This document shows, piece by piece, positions 1 through 11,836 of a DNA stretch of 64,000 nt; the first letter of the stretch is position 1, and each line of letters opens with the position of its first letter. Origin of the DNA: Hordeum vulgare subsp. vulgare. Taxonomy: Eukaryota; Streptophyta; Magnoliopsida; Poales; Poaceae. Made by a program: the position numbers and the translations under genes. Below the pieces are notes generated by a model, which did not search any database, was not told the DNA's origin, and worked only from the letters and a program-made list of their open reading frames with translations. The stretch lies in assembly GCF_904849725.1 (NCBI RefSeq), contig NC_058522.1, forward strand, positions 438,617,529 through 438,681,528, read 5' to 3'.

Positions 1-206
1 TGAACAATCAGTGGCTGCTAGGAACGTCTTACCAGCATACCAATACAAAGGCACCTTACATGAAATCATCATTTAAGCACGGTTGCACAGGCTTGAGATA
101 GTGTGACGCCTGATACTTGCATGTCTAATTGACAAATAATTTTCTACATGGATATTGCACATGCTCCAAAGCAGCCAAAGCATACAAGGATATAAAGAGA
201 TACTAA

Positions 207-209
<3 letters not shown>

Positions 210-288
<79 letters not shown>
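210..288. repeat. (AT)n microsatellite, about 39 units
   Basis: An uninterrupted AT dinucleotide run of about 78 bases. Open frames on both strands here encode only alternating Tyr-Ile and are artefacts. Runs of this length are usually polymorphic in length. Confidence 0.97.
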
Positions 289-291
<3 letters not shown>

Positions 292-1377
292 CCCTGTACT
301 GAACAAATTGACTCAATTGTTAATTTGTGCCCTAATTAGAAAAGGCAGTTAAAAGAAAGGGAATGTGGTTAAAATCATGTCCATCTCCCAAGTAACACGG
401 GCAACGGCGCAATCACTAAAGACGACGTGAGCAGAAGAAGCACTCTACAGATGTCTATCTAACTACCATTTTCATTTTCTGATCATTTTTAGTGAGAATG
501 CTCATGCTTATCAAAAACCCTTCAAACCATTATTTTCGAGCAATTGCACACTTGTAGGACAAAGTTGCAAACTTAAAATGGTATTATCCAATTTTTTACA
601 AGCATATCTTCATGGGTTGCTAGTTTTCTACCTTCTTTGGCAATCAAGTTCTAGTAATGTTTAGTTGCATGCAAGTAGTAAGGATGGCATTGTTTGTAAT
701 CTTCAGGTTCTGAATCAATCTACTTTCAACCCAAACCTCACATAAAAGGGCATGCTGCTCATGTAATATATCATATTGTTTAAGATGTTAGACATGGAAG
801 CACCCTTCAGCCACTTGTCAGACATCCTCCTGAAAATCTTAGCTTGATATAAAAAAAACTCTAATTTCCACCAGACATGCTTTTGCAAGTGCAACATACC
901 TCTGATTTGAAATTTCATTTTTATCCACACTCTCTCTCAACAATGCCTGCTGCCAGCAGCTCATCATTGTTAGTGAATGCTACCAAGCGTTGAGGCTCCT
1001 AATATCTTTATCCCGTTTTGGTTTAGCTGACCCACTAGTCCACAAACAGCACCCTAGTCCAGTGATCTGATCCATTTTAAAGAAAAGGCATTTATGACTC
1101 ACATTGCAAATACTAAAATACCATACCAATATAGGTCATCAATATACTCATACTTTGTCACAAACGTGACCATTTTTGGCTAAAACCCCATTCATGTGGT
1201 GGTTATGACAGATGCATACCAGGCTAAAATCCACCGCATTCATGTATCATCTGTTTGCAACTGTTTTCTGTATAAAGAACAAGGTGGTGCATTAGCCTGG
1301 GCTACTGAGAAAAGTGCAGCACAGAGCACTATTCTAAAAGATGTCCGCCTAGAGGAACACGCTCTCACCTCAAATGT
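289..1377. other. Intergenic stretch, no gene seen
   Basis: AT-rich sequence with only short unconvincing open frames. I see no domain, splice pattern or terminal repeat. Confidence 0.5.
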
Positions 1378-1380
1378 TTA

Positions 1381-1712
1381 GGGTCTGTTTGGAACTGCTC
1401 CGCTCCCTAAAACTCAGCTCCGCTCTAAAAAACGCAAGCCAAACGGGGTAGCTCCATTGTGTCCTGCTCCACAAAAAAACTAGAATCTAGGGTCAACTCT
1501 CTGTTTTTCGTGAAGCTCTTCAGGGGGTGTCCAAAAACTCTAATTTGAAAAGTGGATACCCCTTCATTTCTTTCTCAAATTTTCCTAGGAAGCCAAACAG
1601 GATAAATTGCTCTATTTTTTTAAAAAAAAACTCCTCTATGATGTAGCTGCAACTCCTGGGAGGAACTGCTTCAAAGTGGATTGGGTGGAGTGGAGCAGTC
1701 CCAAACAGGCCC
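1381..1712. mobile_element. MITE with GGGTCTGTTTGG-type inverted ends (Harbinger/Tourist-like)
   Basis: The left end begins GGGTCTGTTTGGAACTGCTC. The right end is its imperfect inverted complement, finishing CCCAAACAGGCCC. TTA flanks both sides (1378-1380 and 1713-1715), a 3-bp target duplication as expected for PIF/Harbinger elements. The 332-bp body has no coding capacity and would be mobilised only in trans. Confidence 0.72.
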
Positions 1713-1715
1713 TTA

Positions 1716-4563
1716 GCCTACCTAAGGTGTTGCCATGTCATCTACAGCCAACATGTATAGTAGTTAGATTATGCACTACTTCATTGATACATGGCCCATC
1801 GCACTTTCTCGCAAAGTCTCTTGGAGCATGTGAATATTTGAGATCTTATAGCCCCCTTACATCACCTTATTATACTTTCTCTTAGACCTTCTGTGTACAT
1901 GTATGAGTGTAGCTTCATTTTTATTTATTTATGCTTTTGTAAAAACTTCTTGCAGCATGGTGTTAACCTGAAACACCCAGAGTATTTTGCGGACAGCCCG
2001 TCAGCAGGGATGGGCCATTCAACAAGAGAGGAGTAGAATCAATCTCTTCTTCAACAAGAGACGGCTAGAATCCATTGATTCTAGCCCATACCAAGCGAAC
2101 GGTCATGTCCGCATCCTTCCAACTTTATGCAACATTGTAGCAACATCCTTCCAACTTTATGTAACGTTGTAGTAAAACAAAACATTATAAGCATGTGCGC
2201 AATAGCTGTTCTTTATGTATTATGGACTAGTAGTATGTGGTTGCCACCATATTCCGATGCTTATGTATAGTATTGCTGATTAAGTTCTCCCCGTTACCCC
2301 TATCTTGGATTAATTGCATCTTGAAACTGTCGATCACATAAATTGATTTTGCCTAGTAGCATGTAAGTCTGATTTCTGATGGTTGGCTAGCATGGCACCA
2401 ATGGAAGCTGGAGAGCTGATAGACCTAGCTTATCTTCAGCATCAGTTTGCAGGAACATAAGTCAAAATTGCATACTGCGTTCCGTAAAAATATAAGGTCA
2501 TACATTGGATGCCGTCTGAACTTCGAGATACAACACTCAATGAAACGCATCGATAAAATATGCAGCAAACTGAAAGGAACAAGGCATATTCTGTCGTTGA
2601 CCTGTTATCCAGAAGCAACTATTGCATCAACTATCACCTCCTCCATATTGCCATGACAAAGACTGTCCGATTGTAAAACAAATTGCGCGCGTTTAAATGA
2701 AAATTATCGTTGCAAGGATGCAATCCAAGCACGGGTCCCTTTTGGAGGGTTTCTAAGTTTATATAGTTCTTATTCATCAATCATTGAATGATTGATTAGT
2801 GTGTGGTACTTGTCATGCCTATTGGATGTACCCTCGGTTTGTCAGTTTGTCCACACAACAGCACTTCCAAGACTTCAAAGGTCGCCTCATGCTTCTATGA
2901 TTATATCAATCGCACTACATGCATGCTTGACCTCGAATTGTTAAGTCGCCAAAGAGGAAGCATATTTCTTACTCACTGCTTCAACAAGGAAAATTTCTTA
3001 TTCATATCTTCAGGAAAAAAAAGCCACTAAGATATTTTCAGTGCAGCTGGATTTCTGAAAGCGACCAGCCCTAATATCATAATTAGGCCACCAACCAACT
3101 ATCAGGTATTGCAATCCTATATAATTATATTCTGGTTACACTCAGCTTCCTATTTTACCATTTCCACTTCATCAAGCCGATCAATGGTATCACTTGCCTG
3201 TGCATATACTTAAAAAAAGAAGATAAACTCTTGACTTAAATTCTTGATATTTCTGCCGCTGATGATACGGAGGAGATTTAAAAAAGATGGCCGGCGCAAT
3301 GATATCATTTAAGACACTAATAATATGGCACCTTACGTGTCCTATATAAGGTAGTATAATTGTTTGAGTAGCCTCTGCAGGAAACTTGCAGAGTTGATTT
3401 TCACCAACGCGTTAAAATAAGCTCACTAATCACGTCATGATTTGGGAGCACAAAACAAAAGGAGCCATGTCATGATCTTGTTTGTTTGCGAGGTCAGAAG
3501 GAAAGAAAAAAAAAAAGATCGGATGGTTTAACCGCAAGCGTCACGTCGGAATGAGTTAAAAGACGTAGACCCTCATGGTAAAACCTCTTAAGAAATTTAT
3601 CCTGATTAAGATACGTGCATGAACACTGAGCAGCCAGCAGTAATGTATTCGACAAGAGGCTAGCAAGTGGATCAAGAGCTTTTGACTTCACTGTCATATT
3701 CACTTGGCAAGAGGTGCTGACATGACATGGCCCTATACATGCCATGAAGCATCAGCCTCTGTCTGCATCCAAGCACCTTAACTTCTTGTCCGCACGCCAA
3801 TCAAGCCATGACGGCATGCTGATGCTGATGAGAGGAAAGAAACTTAATGAAATAGCAAAGTCCAAACACATGGGATCGATTCTTTCCATATATAGTTTTA
3901 AATAGCCGGCTATCCCTGGACCTCTTTTATACGCTATATATAATGCCAATTAAAATGTTTGTTCATGTGTTTGGATCCAAGTCCCTTAACGCAGGACCTC
4001 TTCTAAACGCGACTATAACGAAACAATAGCGCACTGTACTTAAAACCATGATTATCCAATCGATCCATCCATGCGGAGACAAGCTGGGAGAGAAAAACAC
4101 CCACATCTGCAGCCACCTTAGGCAGCTACCCGTGACCAAGTCGTTGCTGCTTTGCTGGATCGCTTTGGAGTAAACAGCACGACGGGAGGCGGATCGGTCG
4201 CCACATTCTGTCGTGGAAAGAAGATTGGCAATGATCCCCGCCTTTCTCCGGCGCCACTTTTACTTTCAAGCCCGGGAAGCAGGTCAATGTGGGCGTGTCT
4301 CTTTTTTGTGCAGGCATCGGGGAAAAGCGCAGGGTGTTCTCATCTCCGGTGTTTGTTGTGGCCTTTCTTCCTCCGGTGTGGAAGTACCGGTGCCGCCACC
4401 TGCATTCTAGATCCTCCTTTTTGGCCTCCAAACTTGATTACCATTGCGTCTTCGAGAGATTTCACCACTTGTGTCCCACGATATATATAGGATGCATGTT
4501 GTGAATTTACCCCGTTGTGAGTTGAACTGAGGGTTTACTTCTACCACAACATGGGATGGACTA
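1716..4563. other. Long intergenic stretch, no supported gene
   Basis: Only short open frames in AT-rich sequence. None shows a recognisable domain or an intron-exon pattern. I see no clear terminal inverted or direct repeat. Confidence 0.45.
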
Positions 4564-4565
4564 TA

Positions 4566-4677
4566 CTTTCTTCGTCCGGAACTACTTGTCGTACAAATGA
4601 ATTAAAAAAATGTATTTAAAACTAAGATACATCTATATACATTCATCTTTATGACAAATATTTTCGGACGGAGGAAG
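4566..4677. mobile_element. Stowaway MITE
   Basis: Ends CTTTCTTCGTCCGGAAC and TTCGGACGGAGGAAG are inverted repeats, flanked by TA on both sides (4564-4565, 4678-4679). This is the classic Stowaway (Tc1/mariner) form, about 112 bp with an AT-rich centre. Confidence 0.82.
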
Positions 4678-5280
4678 TATATAAAGAAGCAAACATCATA
4701 CTGTAACATGCATGCTTACGACTGCAATAATCAGAGCATCGGATTGCTGGATGGTTTACCACAATATGCTGTAGCAACTTTCATGCATGCATGTTGACTT
4801 GGATTTGATTGTGCATGCATAGTGGAAATTGTGCAAAGCTGTCAATGACAGCGATTACAGCACTTTGGTGACACATTTGTCACGGCGTATTACTTGGGGT
4901 AGTCTCGTCGAAGAAAGTGATACTAGCTAGTGTTCTATAAAAGAAAAGAGGAGAAAGTGATGGTGATCTTGTCCGATCCTCTCATTTCTTTTTTTCCTTT
5001 TCTTTTCAGGACACGATCCCTCTCATTTCTAAAAGGGAAAAATGTCACATGCAGGGTAAATAATCAGGTCTGCACAACATGTGAAGTACCAACTGTGAAG
5101 CCCATTAACAATTCAGCCAACTTTTTTCCTTTGTTTAATTGTATTGCTGATATACGTGTAAATATCAGTCTATACTAACAACATGTCTGGCATATTTTCA
5201 TTTTCGTAACCACTTGCCTTTTCAGGAAAATACGGAAAAGTAAACATCATAGATAGGAAGTAAGAACATGATATATGATT

Positions 5281-5650
5281 TATTTTTTTGAAAATGAGGA
5301 TGATCCCCGACCTCTGCATCTGGATGATGCATACAGTTATTTTATTTGTTATTCACAAAGACCTTACAAAGTAATACATTAAAAACATGAAGACGTCGTC
5401 ATTGCAACATCTGTCGCTACTCCTATCCAATTAATGAAGGGATGCAGATTGTCTGAGCCGAATACCTGAATCTCACAGCAAAGTCTAACATCCAGAGCCG
5501 GAGGCCCAAATCCAACCGAATTGCCGGATCTGGGTCACACACCGGTCTAGCAAACTTATAACGGGCACTGCATGCGCACGTTGTAGAATCGATCGTCTTC
5601 CGTCGATCCATCTTCAGAGCAGATACTAACACATATACCTTGTCATGTCA
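5281..5650 (-). mobile_element. Retroposon copy (same family as 15801-16946), 5'-truncated
   Basis: A T-rich left edge (poly-A tail when read on the minus strand) is followed by sequence clearly similar to 15820-16140: the CCTCTGCATCTGG..GATGCAT block, the ACCTTACAAAG block and the CAACATCTG..GCTACTCCTATCC block. Similarity fades around 5640. No open frame is kept. The left boundary is fixed by the T-run; the right one is approximate. Confidence 0.65.
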
Positions 5651-5742
5651 GCCAGCGAAGCCATCGCGATGACAACGGGGAAGCAGGGAGGAAGGGAGGG
5701 CCAACGCCCCCCCCCCTCCCCCCAAGAAGCGGTATCTATTAG

Positions 5743-5813
5743 TCCCTCTATATGTTGAAATATATGTAGCTGGAGCAGCTACTCTGGCGACATATATTTC
5801 GATACAGAGAAAG
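5743..5813. mobile_element. Short Stowaway-like MITE
   Basis: About 71 bp. The left half TCCCTCTATATGTTGAAATA is complemented by TATTTCGATACAGAGAAAG on the right, making one imperfect hairpin. It resembles the other CTCCCT-type Stowaways here but is diverged. Confidence 0.55.
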
Positions 5814-6465
5814 TACTTTTTTTCTATCTGTATTAATTGTCACTGATTTACTAGCAGTACTGCTATTTCTAAACTGTGTGCTTCAAACTGGGTCGGCCGT
5901 ACCGCAACCGTACGTACTGACCAAGAAGAATGGGTGTGAAACCTCAGCTCAACGGAATATATATCATCACGCCATGGCCATCAGACTTAGAGCGCAGATC
6001 GAGCTCTATCCAGAGCCTGGCCGGTAATGGCCGCCGGCTCCACTAAGTGCGTACTTTGCGACTATATCCTCCCGGACGTCCCGTCGTCGCCTTCGTCGTC
6101 GTCGGCGAAATGGTCAAAAAAATCTAACGGAGAAAAGAGGCCGTCGACGCCGCAGCAACTTTACGCCCTGGACGGCGTTTTCTCACTGCACCTTCTGCCG
6201 CGAGTTTCGCCGGACTTTTGTTTAGCACAAGGGGAGAAAGAAGAAAGTGATTCCAGGCAGGGTCTCGCAATTTACCGGCATCAACTTGTTGAAACTTGGC
6301 GTGCATGACAAAGTATTCTTGCTTATACACTTGAGATATTGTAAAATATCCTCTCTTTGAGTTCGCCATAGCAATGTAAAAGAGTCATTTTACAGTGCAT
6401 CTGGTTAATATGAACCGTTCGTCGGAGCGAATTCAACGATCTAGATCCGATGCAATACGCTGATG
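5814..6465. other. Intergenic stretch with an unassigned 93-codon frame
   Basis: A plus-strand frame at 6027-6308 begins MAAGSTKCVLCDYILPDVPS and is Ser/Pro/Lys-rich. It has one CxxC pair but no domain I recognise. It may be the first exon of an unknown gene or a relic. I do not assign a function. Confidence 0.3.
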
Positions 6466-6466
6466 T

Positions 6467-6999
6467 CACGTGTATTATATCAGACACCGAGGGGCATTTT
6501 CGGAAGAAAAAATATTTCGAACTGATCAGATGTTTTCTCCCAGATATTCCAAGGATATTTTCGGTATGAATTTCAGGGTTATTTTTGGTTCGACGACGGC
6601 GGGGGCAACGTGACCATCGGCGACGCCGACCAGTACACGGTGCTGTTCAGCAGCTGCCAGGACGGCGTCGAGGTCACTATGGACGTGCACACGGAGATGT
6701 ACACGGCCCGCCACGGTTGAGCGGATCCACGCTGTCATGGGCGCGCTGCTGCTGTTCAAGGCCCTGCCGTCTCCGTCGAGTTCGCCAGCCTCGTGTTCTA
6801 CGTCTTCGTCTTCTACAACTTCCAGCCGGTGAAGAGGAATCCGTACCTGTACGTTGCCGACGAGGAGGAAGAGGTTGCCAGTGGCCAGCTCGAGCTAGAG
6901 GGCCATCCTAAACTTTAATATTTTTAGGTCGAAAATGCCCTTGGACTTTAATAAGGCCCAATTAATATCATCCGTTGGATCACTTATATAATACACGTG
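6467..6999. mobile_element. Possible gene-capturing element with short inverted ends
   Basis: CACGTGTATTATAT at 6467-6480 is matched perfectly in inverted form at 6986-6999. GGGCATTTTCG at 6492-6502 is matched in inverted form at 6930-6940. Between these arms lies a rearranged host-gene fragment (GOST family). The arrangement resembles a Pack-MULE or other capturing MITE. No target duplication was identified and no transposase is present. Confidence 0.45.
6570..6911 (+). pseudogene. Internally deleted fragment of a GOST / lung-seven-transmembrane (CAND6/7, GPR107-like) gene
   Basis: Three pieces of one family can be read in different plus frames. The first (6580-6718) has YTVLFSSCQDGVEV followed by HTEMYTARHG and a stop, matching the lumenal part before TM1. 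The second (6719-6770) has RIHAVMGALLLFKAL, matching TM2. The third (6774-6900) has VEFASLVFYVFVFYNFQPV plus an acidic DEEEE tail, matching the end of TM7 and the cytosolic C-terminus. These residues resemble the plant homologues of GPR107/TMEM87 as I remember them. Most of the seven-helix core is missing and the frame changes, so no functional protein is possible. In intact homologues the protein sits in Golgi or other endomembranes. The fragment is GC-rich compared with its surroundings, which fits capture from a gene elsewhere. Confidence 0.65.
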
Positions 7000-7539
7000 T
7001 TGTCGTGTATTATAATGTACCATAAAATCTTTCATGTAAAAAAAAACTAGATCCAGGCCTTCTGTGTCGAACATTGATGGCCCTCTTGGTGCCTTTCTTC
7101 TTTTCAGGGGTATTGTTTTGAAGCAACTGATGGCTGGAGGGCTAAGAGATGCAACGGTGTTACATCTGCTCTATCAACGACAACGAGTCTCGATAACATG
7201 GTGCAGCGGGGTCTCGAGGACATACGTGCGTTGATGATTGAGTCGATGGAAGAATGGCATGGGAAGGTGATTGTGCTGATTGCTTTTAGAGGTGGGATGG
7301 AGGAAGATGACGGTGGCTGATTCTAGAACGTATGCATGCATCTTACATAGAAGGTCTGCTAGACCGGTTGATGCTCTTTGTTTACCGTTGCACGGTTTGA
7401 TGAGGCTGTTAGATTAGATATTGTGTGTTGATGCGAGGTCAAAGCACACCATCAAACTCGTAGATACAGCGACAGTAATTGTCAGGCAGATGACTTTGAG
7501 TTAATTTATATATTTATCTTGTTGAGTTATGTTAAATAA
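7000..7539. other. Intergenic stretch, nothing recognised
   Basis: Mixed-composition sequence without a supported open frame or repeat. Confidence 0.4.
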
Positions 7540-7541
7540 TA

Positions 7542-7654
7542 CTTCCTCCGCTTGGAATTATTTATCGCATAAATATATAAAAATGAATGTATCTAAAATT
7601 AAAATACATCTAGATGCATTCATTTTTATGACAAATATTTTCGGGTGAAGGGAG
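7542..7654. mobile_element. Stowaway MITE
   Basis: Inverted ends CTTCCTCCGCTTGGAAT and ATTTTCGGGTGAAGGGAG, with TA at both flanks. The centre carries the ATACATCTAGATGCATTCAT palindrome common in this subfamily. It is related to the copy at 4566-4677. Confidence 0.8.
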
Positions 7655-7656
7655 TA

Positions 7657-8164
7657 TAATAAAATGGTTGTGTGCTTAAAGCAGGTGCTCCTTTTCCAAA
7701 AGAAATATGCCTTCTCCAATAGATTATCCTTCCCAAATGAGCACATGCTACAGTCGATGGACGCATCAATCGGTGTACGTACGTACGTGTTACTCTCCGC
7801 GGTACCTTTTGCGTGACGGACGCTCTCCCGATGATACGGAAATGTATGATTAGTAGTAGCTTAAACCGCCGCGGCTGTCACAGTCAGCGCATGTACGTAT
7901 GCACCACCGCATCATGATGTGCTTCCCAATGATAAGGATTAATTTTTAGTTATAGATGCGTCGTCGATAATGTAATTTTGTACTGTTGTCGATGCGTTAT
8001 TGGAGTACGGACGCGGCTGACTTTTGTTCGGCATCTCTACGTGCGTACGCTGTTTGGCATGGGAAATTAATGCTGCTCTATTACTGTACTCCTAGTTTTC
8101 TCACGCAACACCGGCCCTATGCTTTTTTTCTCGTTTAGAAAAATGATGGTAGACTGTGTTAATG
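7657..8164. other. Intergenic stretch, nothing recognised
   Basis: No open frame above background. Several GTACGT repeats are present but no larger structure was seen. Confidence 0.4.
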
Positions 8165-8167
8165 TAA

Positions 8168-8439
8168 GGGCATGTACATTGGTTGATAGGATAGTCTTAT
8201 CTTAAATCTTGCATGTAATTTAGAGATGATAAAAAAGAGAGTCTACAATGGATCATCTCTTAGCTTTATCTTCTATAATTAGTTATTCCTAAAAACATGG
8301 TGAGACATATTATGCTAAGAGATCACCTCTTGTCTTCTCTTAAATAAGAGAAGGCAAAGCCTTTTTTTCGAGTTCTCTCTCTTCCACCTCATCATTTATT
8401 CTATGTGGCACTCCTAAGATAACACCATTGTACATGCCC
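8168..8439. mobile_element. Tourist-like (PIF/Harbinger) MITE
   Basis: The left end GGGCATGTACATTGG is the exact complement of the right end CCATTGTACATGCCC apart from one position. TAA lies immediately outside on both sides (8165-8167 and 8440-8442). The 272-bp element is non-coding. Confidence 0.87.
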
Positions 8440-8442
8440 TAA

Positions 8443-9130
8443 TTCAAACTGTTTCCAGACGTGGTCGTTCGTACCAGTTGTAAGGGTGGGGTATTGTTTT
8501 TTTCAAAACTACTGACCACATGAGGAAGGGCCCTTTTGGTCGCTAGGACCAAAAACACATGTCTGTAGGTCGCTGGGTGGGTAAGGGTTTGACGATGAGA
8601 GGTGCGCCTGAGAGATGAAGGCTAGGTTAGGTTTTCAGTTCCTCCGCTCTTTTGTTGGTCGAGACGTCGTTCCCCCTTGCTCGATCTAGGCTATGGTAGT
8701 GTAGGTTGATAGGTTTTAGTGCGAAAACTTGCAGGGACACGCATGTGCGACGACATGCACCTGCTTAGCTGTGTCGGCCGTCTAATCATCCTTGTCACAA
8801 GAAACACAAATATGCAAATGAAACTTAATTTGAACTTTTGGTTCAAATGGAGAATGGTGTTCGTCGATGAAATTCATTTTGGCAGCGCCATGCATTGGTT
8901 CATCTGCAAGGTACAGATTGGTCTTCTTCCATACCGACGGTACAAGCGTCAGGTGGTGATTTACTTCAGTGTTGATGGAACTCTCGTTGATCGAAGGACC
9001 TTCTCGTCACGGCCATAGTGCGTTCATCGTTCTCGGATCCTGGATAACTCGGGTGCCTCAAGTTGCTACAAAAATCTCAAGTAGGATTCATTCGATGCAA
9101 CCCTAGTGGCACAGATGGTTCATTGTCGTT
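8443..9130. other. Intergenic or decayed retroposon sequence
   Basis: A plus-strand frame at 8719-9018 (99 codons) has no recognisable domain. The GC-rich texture of 8580-9060 resembles the retroposon-derived segments elsewhere in the window, but I cannot define its ends. Confidence 0.3.
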
Positions 9131-9350
9131 GTGAATTTCTTTCTGGTCTGGATGGTTCTCATCAATTACAACTCACTGAAGTTAGGGGTTGTGGTTTACT
9201 ATCTTACAAATCCCTTTATGTACAACCATAATTCTTATCTGTGAATTTCTTTCTGGTCTGGATGGTTCTCATCAATTACAACTCACTGAAGTTAGGGATT
9301 GTGGTTTACTATCTTACAAATCCCTTTATGTACAACCATAATTCTTATCC
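9131..9350. repeat. Tandem duplication, 2 x 110 bp
   Basis: The block starting GTGAATTTCTTTCTGGTCTG at 9131 is repeated head to tail from 9241, with only one or two differences (for example GGGGTTG versus GGGATTG). The near identity implies a recent local duplication, or an assembly artefact. Confidence 0.95.
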
Positions 9351-9528
9351 GAATAAACAGTTCAGGGGGTTTGATCTTTGTAAATCTAATCTGCCCACAT
9401 ACCAAGATTTGTATTTTTGCCTGCCGCCCCCAATGGGGCCACACCCTATAGGGGTAGAGAGGTATGCATGCATGTAGAAAGTCTTTGGTATGATTTATCT
9501 CCTAGCTTGACCTTTAATCAAATTTACT

Positions 9529-10190
9529 ATTTTTTTGAGAAAAACTTCCAATCCATTCATCTTCAATCATGATAGTACAACAAAAACTAGAAATTATAAA
9601 AATTACATTCAGATTCGAAGACCACCTAACGGCAACTACAAACACTGAAACGAGCTGAAGGCGCACCGCTGTCATCGCCCCTCCCTCGTTGAAGCCGGGC
9701 AAACGTTGTTGTAGTAGATAGTCGAAAAGTCGTCGTGTTAAGGCCCCATAGGACCAACACAACAGAACAACAACCGTCGCAAATCAAATGAAGAGTGTAG
9801 ATAGGAATTATCCAACCTAAAAACACACGAACAAAGACGAACGACGAACAGATCCGAGAAAATCCACCAAAGACAGATCTGCCGGAGACACACCTCCACA
9901 CACCCACCAACGATGCTAGACGCATCACCGAAATGAGGGCTGGGCAGTGAGACTTTTATTGCTTCTTCAGGAAGCCGCCATCGCCTCGCCTTCCTGAGCA
10001 GAACACAAACTCTAATAGAACTTGAAGAAAGATAAAAAACCGGAGCCCATCCACCGGCAAGGGTCGAGATCCACTCCGCCTCCATGGCCCTAAGGCCACC
10101 GGAGACGGGGCGGACCAGCGACGACGTCGGCAGGAGGCGGTGGAGCCCTAGCTTCTTTGGGGCGGCGGCTAGGGTTAGCCCATCGTAACT
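9529..10190 (-). mobile_element. LINE/SINE-like retroposon copy, minus orientation
   Basis: A T-run at 9530-9537 would be the tail on the minus strand. It is followed by about 650 bp of GC-richer sequence ending in a GGCGGCTAGGGTT stretch, typical of the 5' ends of transcribed grass retroposons. Open frames inside are not kept between frames. I found no convincing target duplication, so the right edge is approximate. Confidence 0.5.
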
Positions 10191-11162
10191 TTCCCTCATT
10201 TGCCTTCATCATTTAGCTAGTTTGCCTCAACATGGCTTTAAAGCAAGATCACATTATATTTTGTTTTGACGAAATTTATCACGTCACCACCAGGCACCAG
10301 CTACCATCTTATAGTATGTCGTCCACCATATGTTTAGTCTTATAAGTTGTTACCACCATAATAGTATGATGTCCACTAGTTAATAATTCCTATGTGATAT
10401 AGGAATTTCATTGTTATGCAAGTACAAGGAGTGAGTATTAAAGTGGTACCAACAAGAGATGGCATCAGATTATAGAAGTATTATCATAGTTTACAAATCC
10501 AAAATTTTATATGCCAAGGTCTATTTTTCTGTAGAAATTGCTTAAAAATAAAAGTATTATCATACAAGTGTTACATAGGTGGAGAGTGTGCAACAGCCAA
10601 GCGATTATGTGCCAAGGGTGTTCCCCTCTTTTCAAAGAAAAAAACCAAGCAATTATATTCTGATAACCAAGTGCCACGGTCTTATTGGACTAGTACCTTG
10701 AAGAAGAAAGTTGTCATCTCCAGAAGTACGCCATATCCAAGAGTCAAATCTACATTATATTTCACATGTCTCACACCGGCACCGCCCGGAACAACTAGCA
10801 GAAGAAAAAAATGAAACACCAACACTACCACGAACAATTCCATCTAGATGGAGATGCTCGAGGATCCCGCCACCTCCAACAACGCTCCGCCGGAGAAGAT
10901 TATACTATGTGCCAGTGCCACCATGGTTGAAAGAACCAAAACTATCAACTGTTGAAACATAGCTAAAAGTCCCAAAACAAGAAAAAATACATCTTCATTG
11001 GTAGATCGGGGCCTCCCCGCATCAGTCGGGAACGAATAGAAGGGCTACGACCAAACGGCCGGTAGAGCAGTGGTGGTGTGGTATGGCAGAGATCGCCTCT
11101 GCCGGGTTCGGAGAGCAACTTTGCTGATAGCTGAAAGAGTATAGACTTTTTCTCTAAGAAAA
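10191..11162. other. Intergenic stretch, possible further retroposon relic
   Basis: 10620-11160 has an A-rich edge and a GC-richer body of the same texture as 9529-10190. No domain or target duplication was found. Confidence 0.3.
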
Positions 11163-11164
11163 TA

Positions 11165-11265
11165 TCCCTCCGTTCGAAAATACTTGTCACAAAAATGATG
11201 TATTTTAATTTTAGATACATATATTTTTATTTATTTGTACGATAAATATTTTCGTACAAAGAAAG
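11165..11265. mobile_element. Stowaway MITE
   Basis: Ends TCCCTCCGTTCGAAAATA and ATTTTCGTACAAAGAAAG are imperfect inverted repeats between TA dinucleotides. About 100 bp, AT-rich. Confidence 0.7.
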
Positions 11266-11320
11266 TATATGTATAGGTAAACCGATTTTTTTTAATATAA
11301 CACATACATAGATCTTTTAA

Positions 11321-11401
11321 TCCCTCGGATCCATATTACTCGTCGTTCAAACGGCTGCAGATACATCCGTTTGAGCGACAAACAATATGGATACGAGGGA
11401 G
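11321..11401. mobile_element. Short Stowaway MITE upstream of the MYB gene
   Basis: TCCCTCGGATCCATATTACT and AACAATATGGATACGAGGGA form a hairpin of about 80 bp, closed by a second stem (TTCAAACGG with CCGTTTGAG). It lies about 200 bp upstream of the MYB TATA box. Confidence 0.75.
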
Positions 11402-11607
11402 TAGCTTTTTTTTCTAATTATACAGTTTTGTTAGCACAAGACCGTAAAAATACTAGAATACCACTATATTCCCTAAGAAAACATGTGTATGAAAAGAAAT
11501 GAAGCACTTAGACTGAGAGGGAGCGGCCAGAAGTACACAAGTCAAGAGCACGGTACTTTCTCCTCCCACTCCCACGTCGTGAGGGCTAGCTAGATCCTAG
11601 CCCCTCA

Positions 11608-11616
11608 CTATAAAAT
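11608..11616 (+). promoter_or_regulatory. Probable TATA box of the MYB gene
   Basis: CTATAAAAT lies about 230 bp before the MYB start codon, followed by a C/A-rich leader typical of grass 5' untranslated regions. Nothing else between 11403 and 11836 resembles a core promoter better. Confidence 0.6.
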
Positions 11617-11836
11617 GCCCGGTCCTCGCGGCACAACCTCACCAGACACCAGCCACAGCCATCCATCGCCGTCGACTCGGCCACTCAGCTGCTGCATCGA
11701 CCACCGTCGTGCATGCCGCATGCGACGCGATCCAGCTAGCTAGCTATAGCTGGAGCTGAACCGAAGCAGCCGGCGCCCAGAGTGGAAGAGAAATTAAGAG
11801 ACCGATCGAGAGCTCGAGCTCGAGCTCGGCGTCGAG

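Noticed and set aside
73..352. Open frames on both strands across the AT run
   Set aside because: They encode only Tyr-Ile repeats from the microsatellite.
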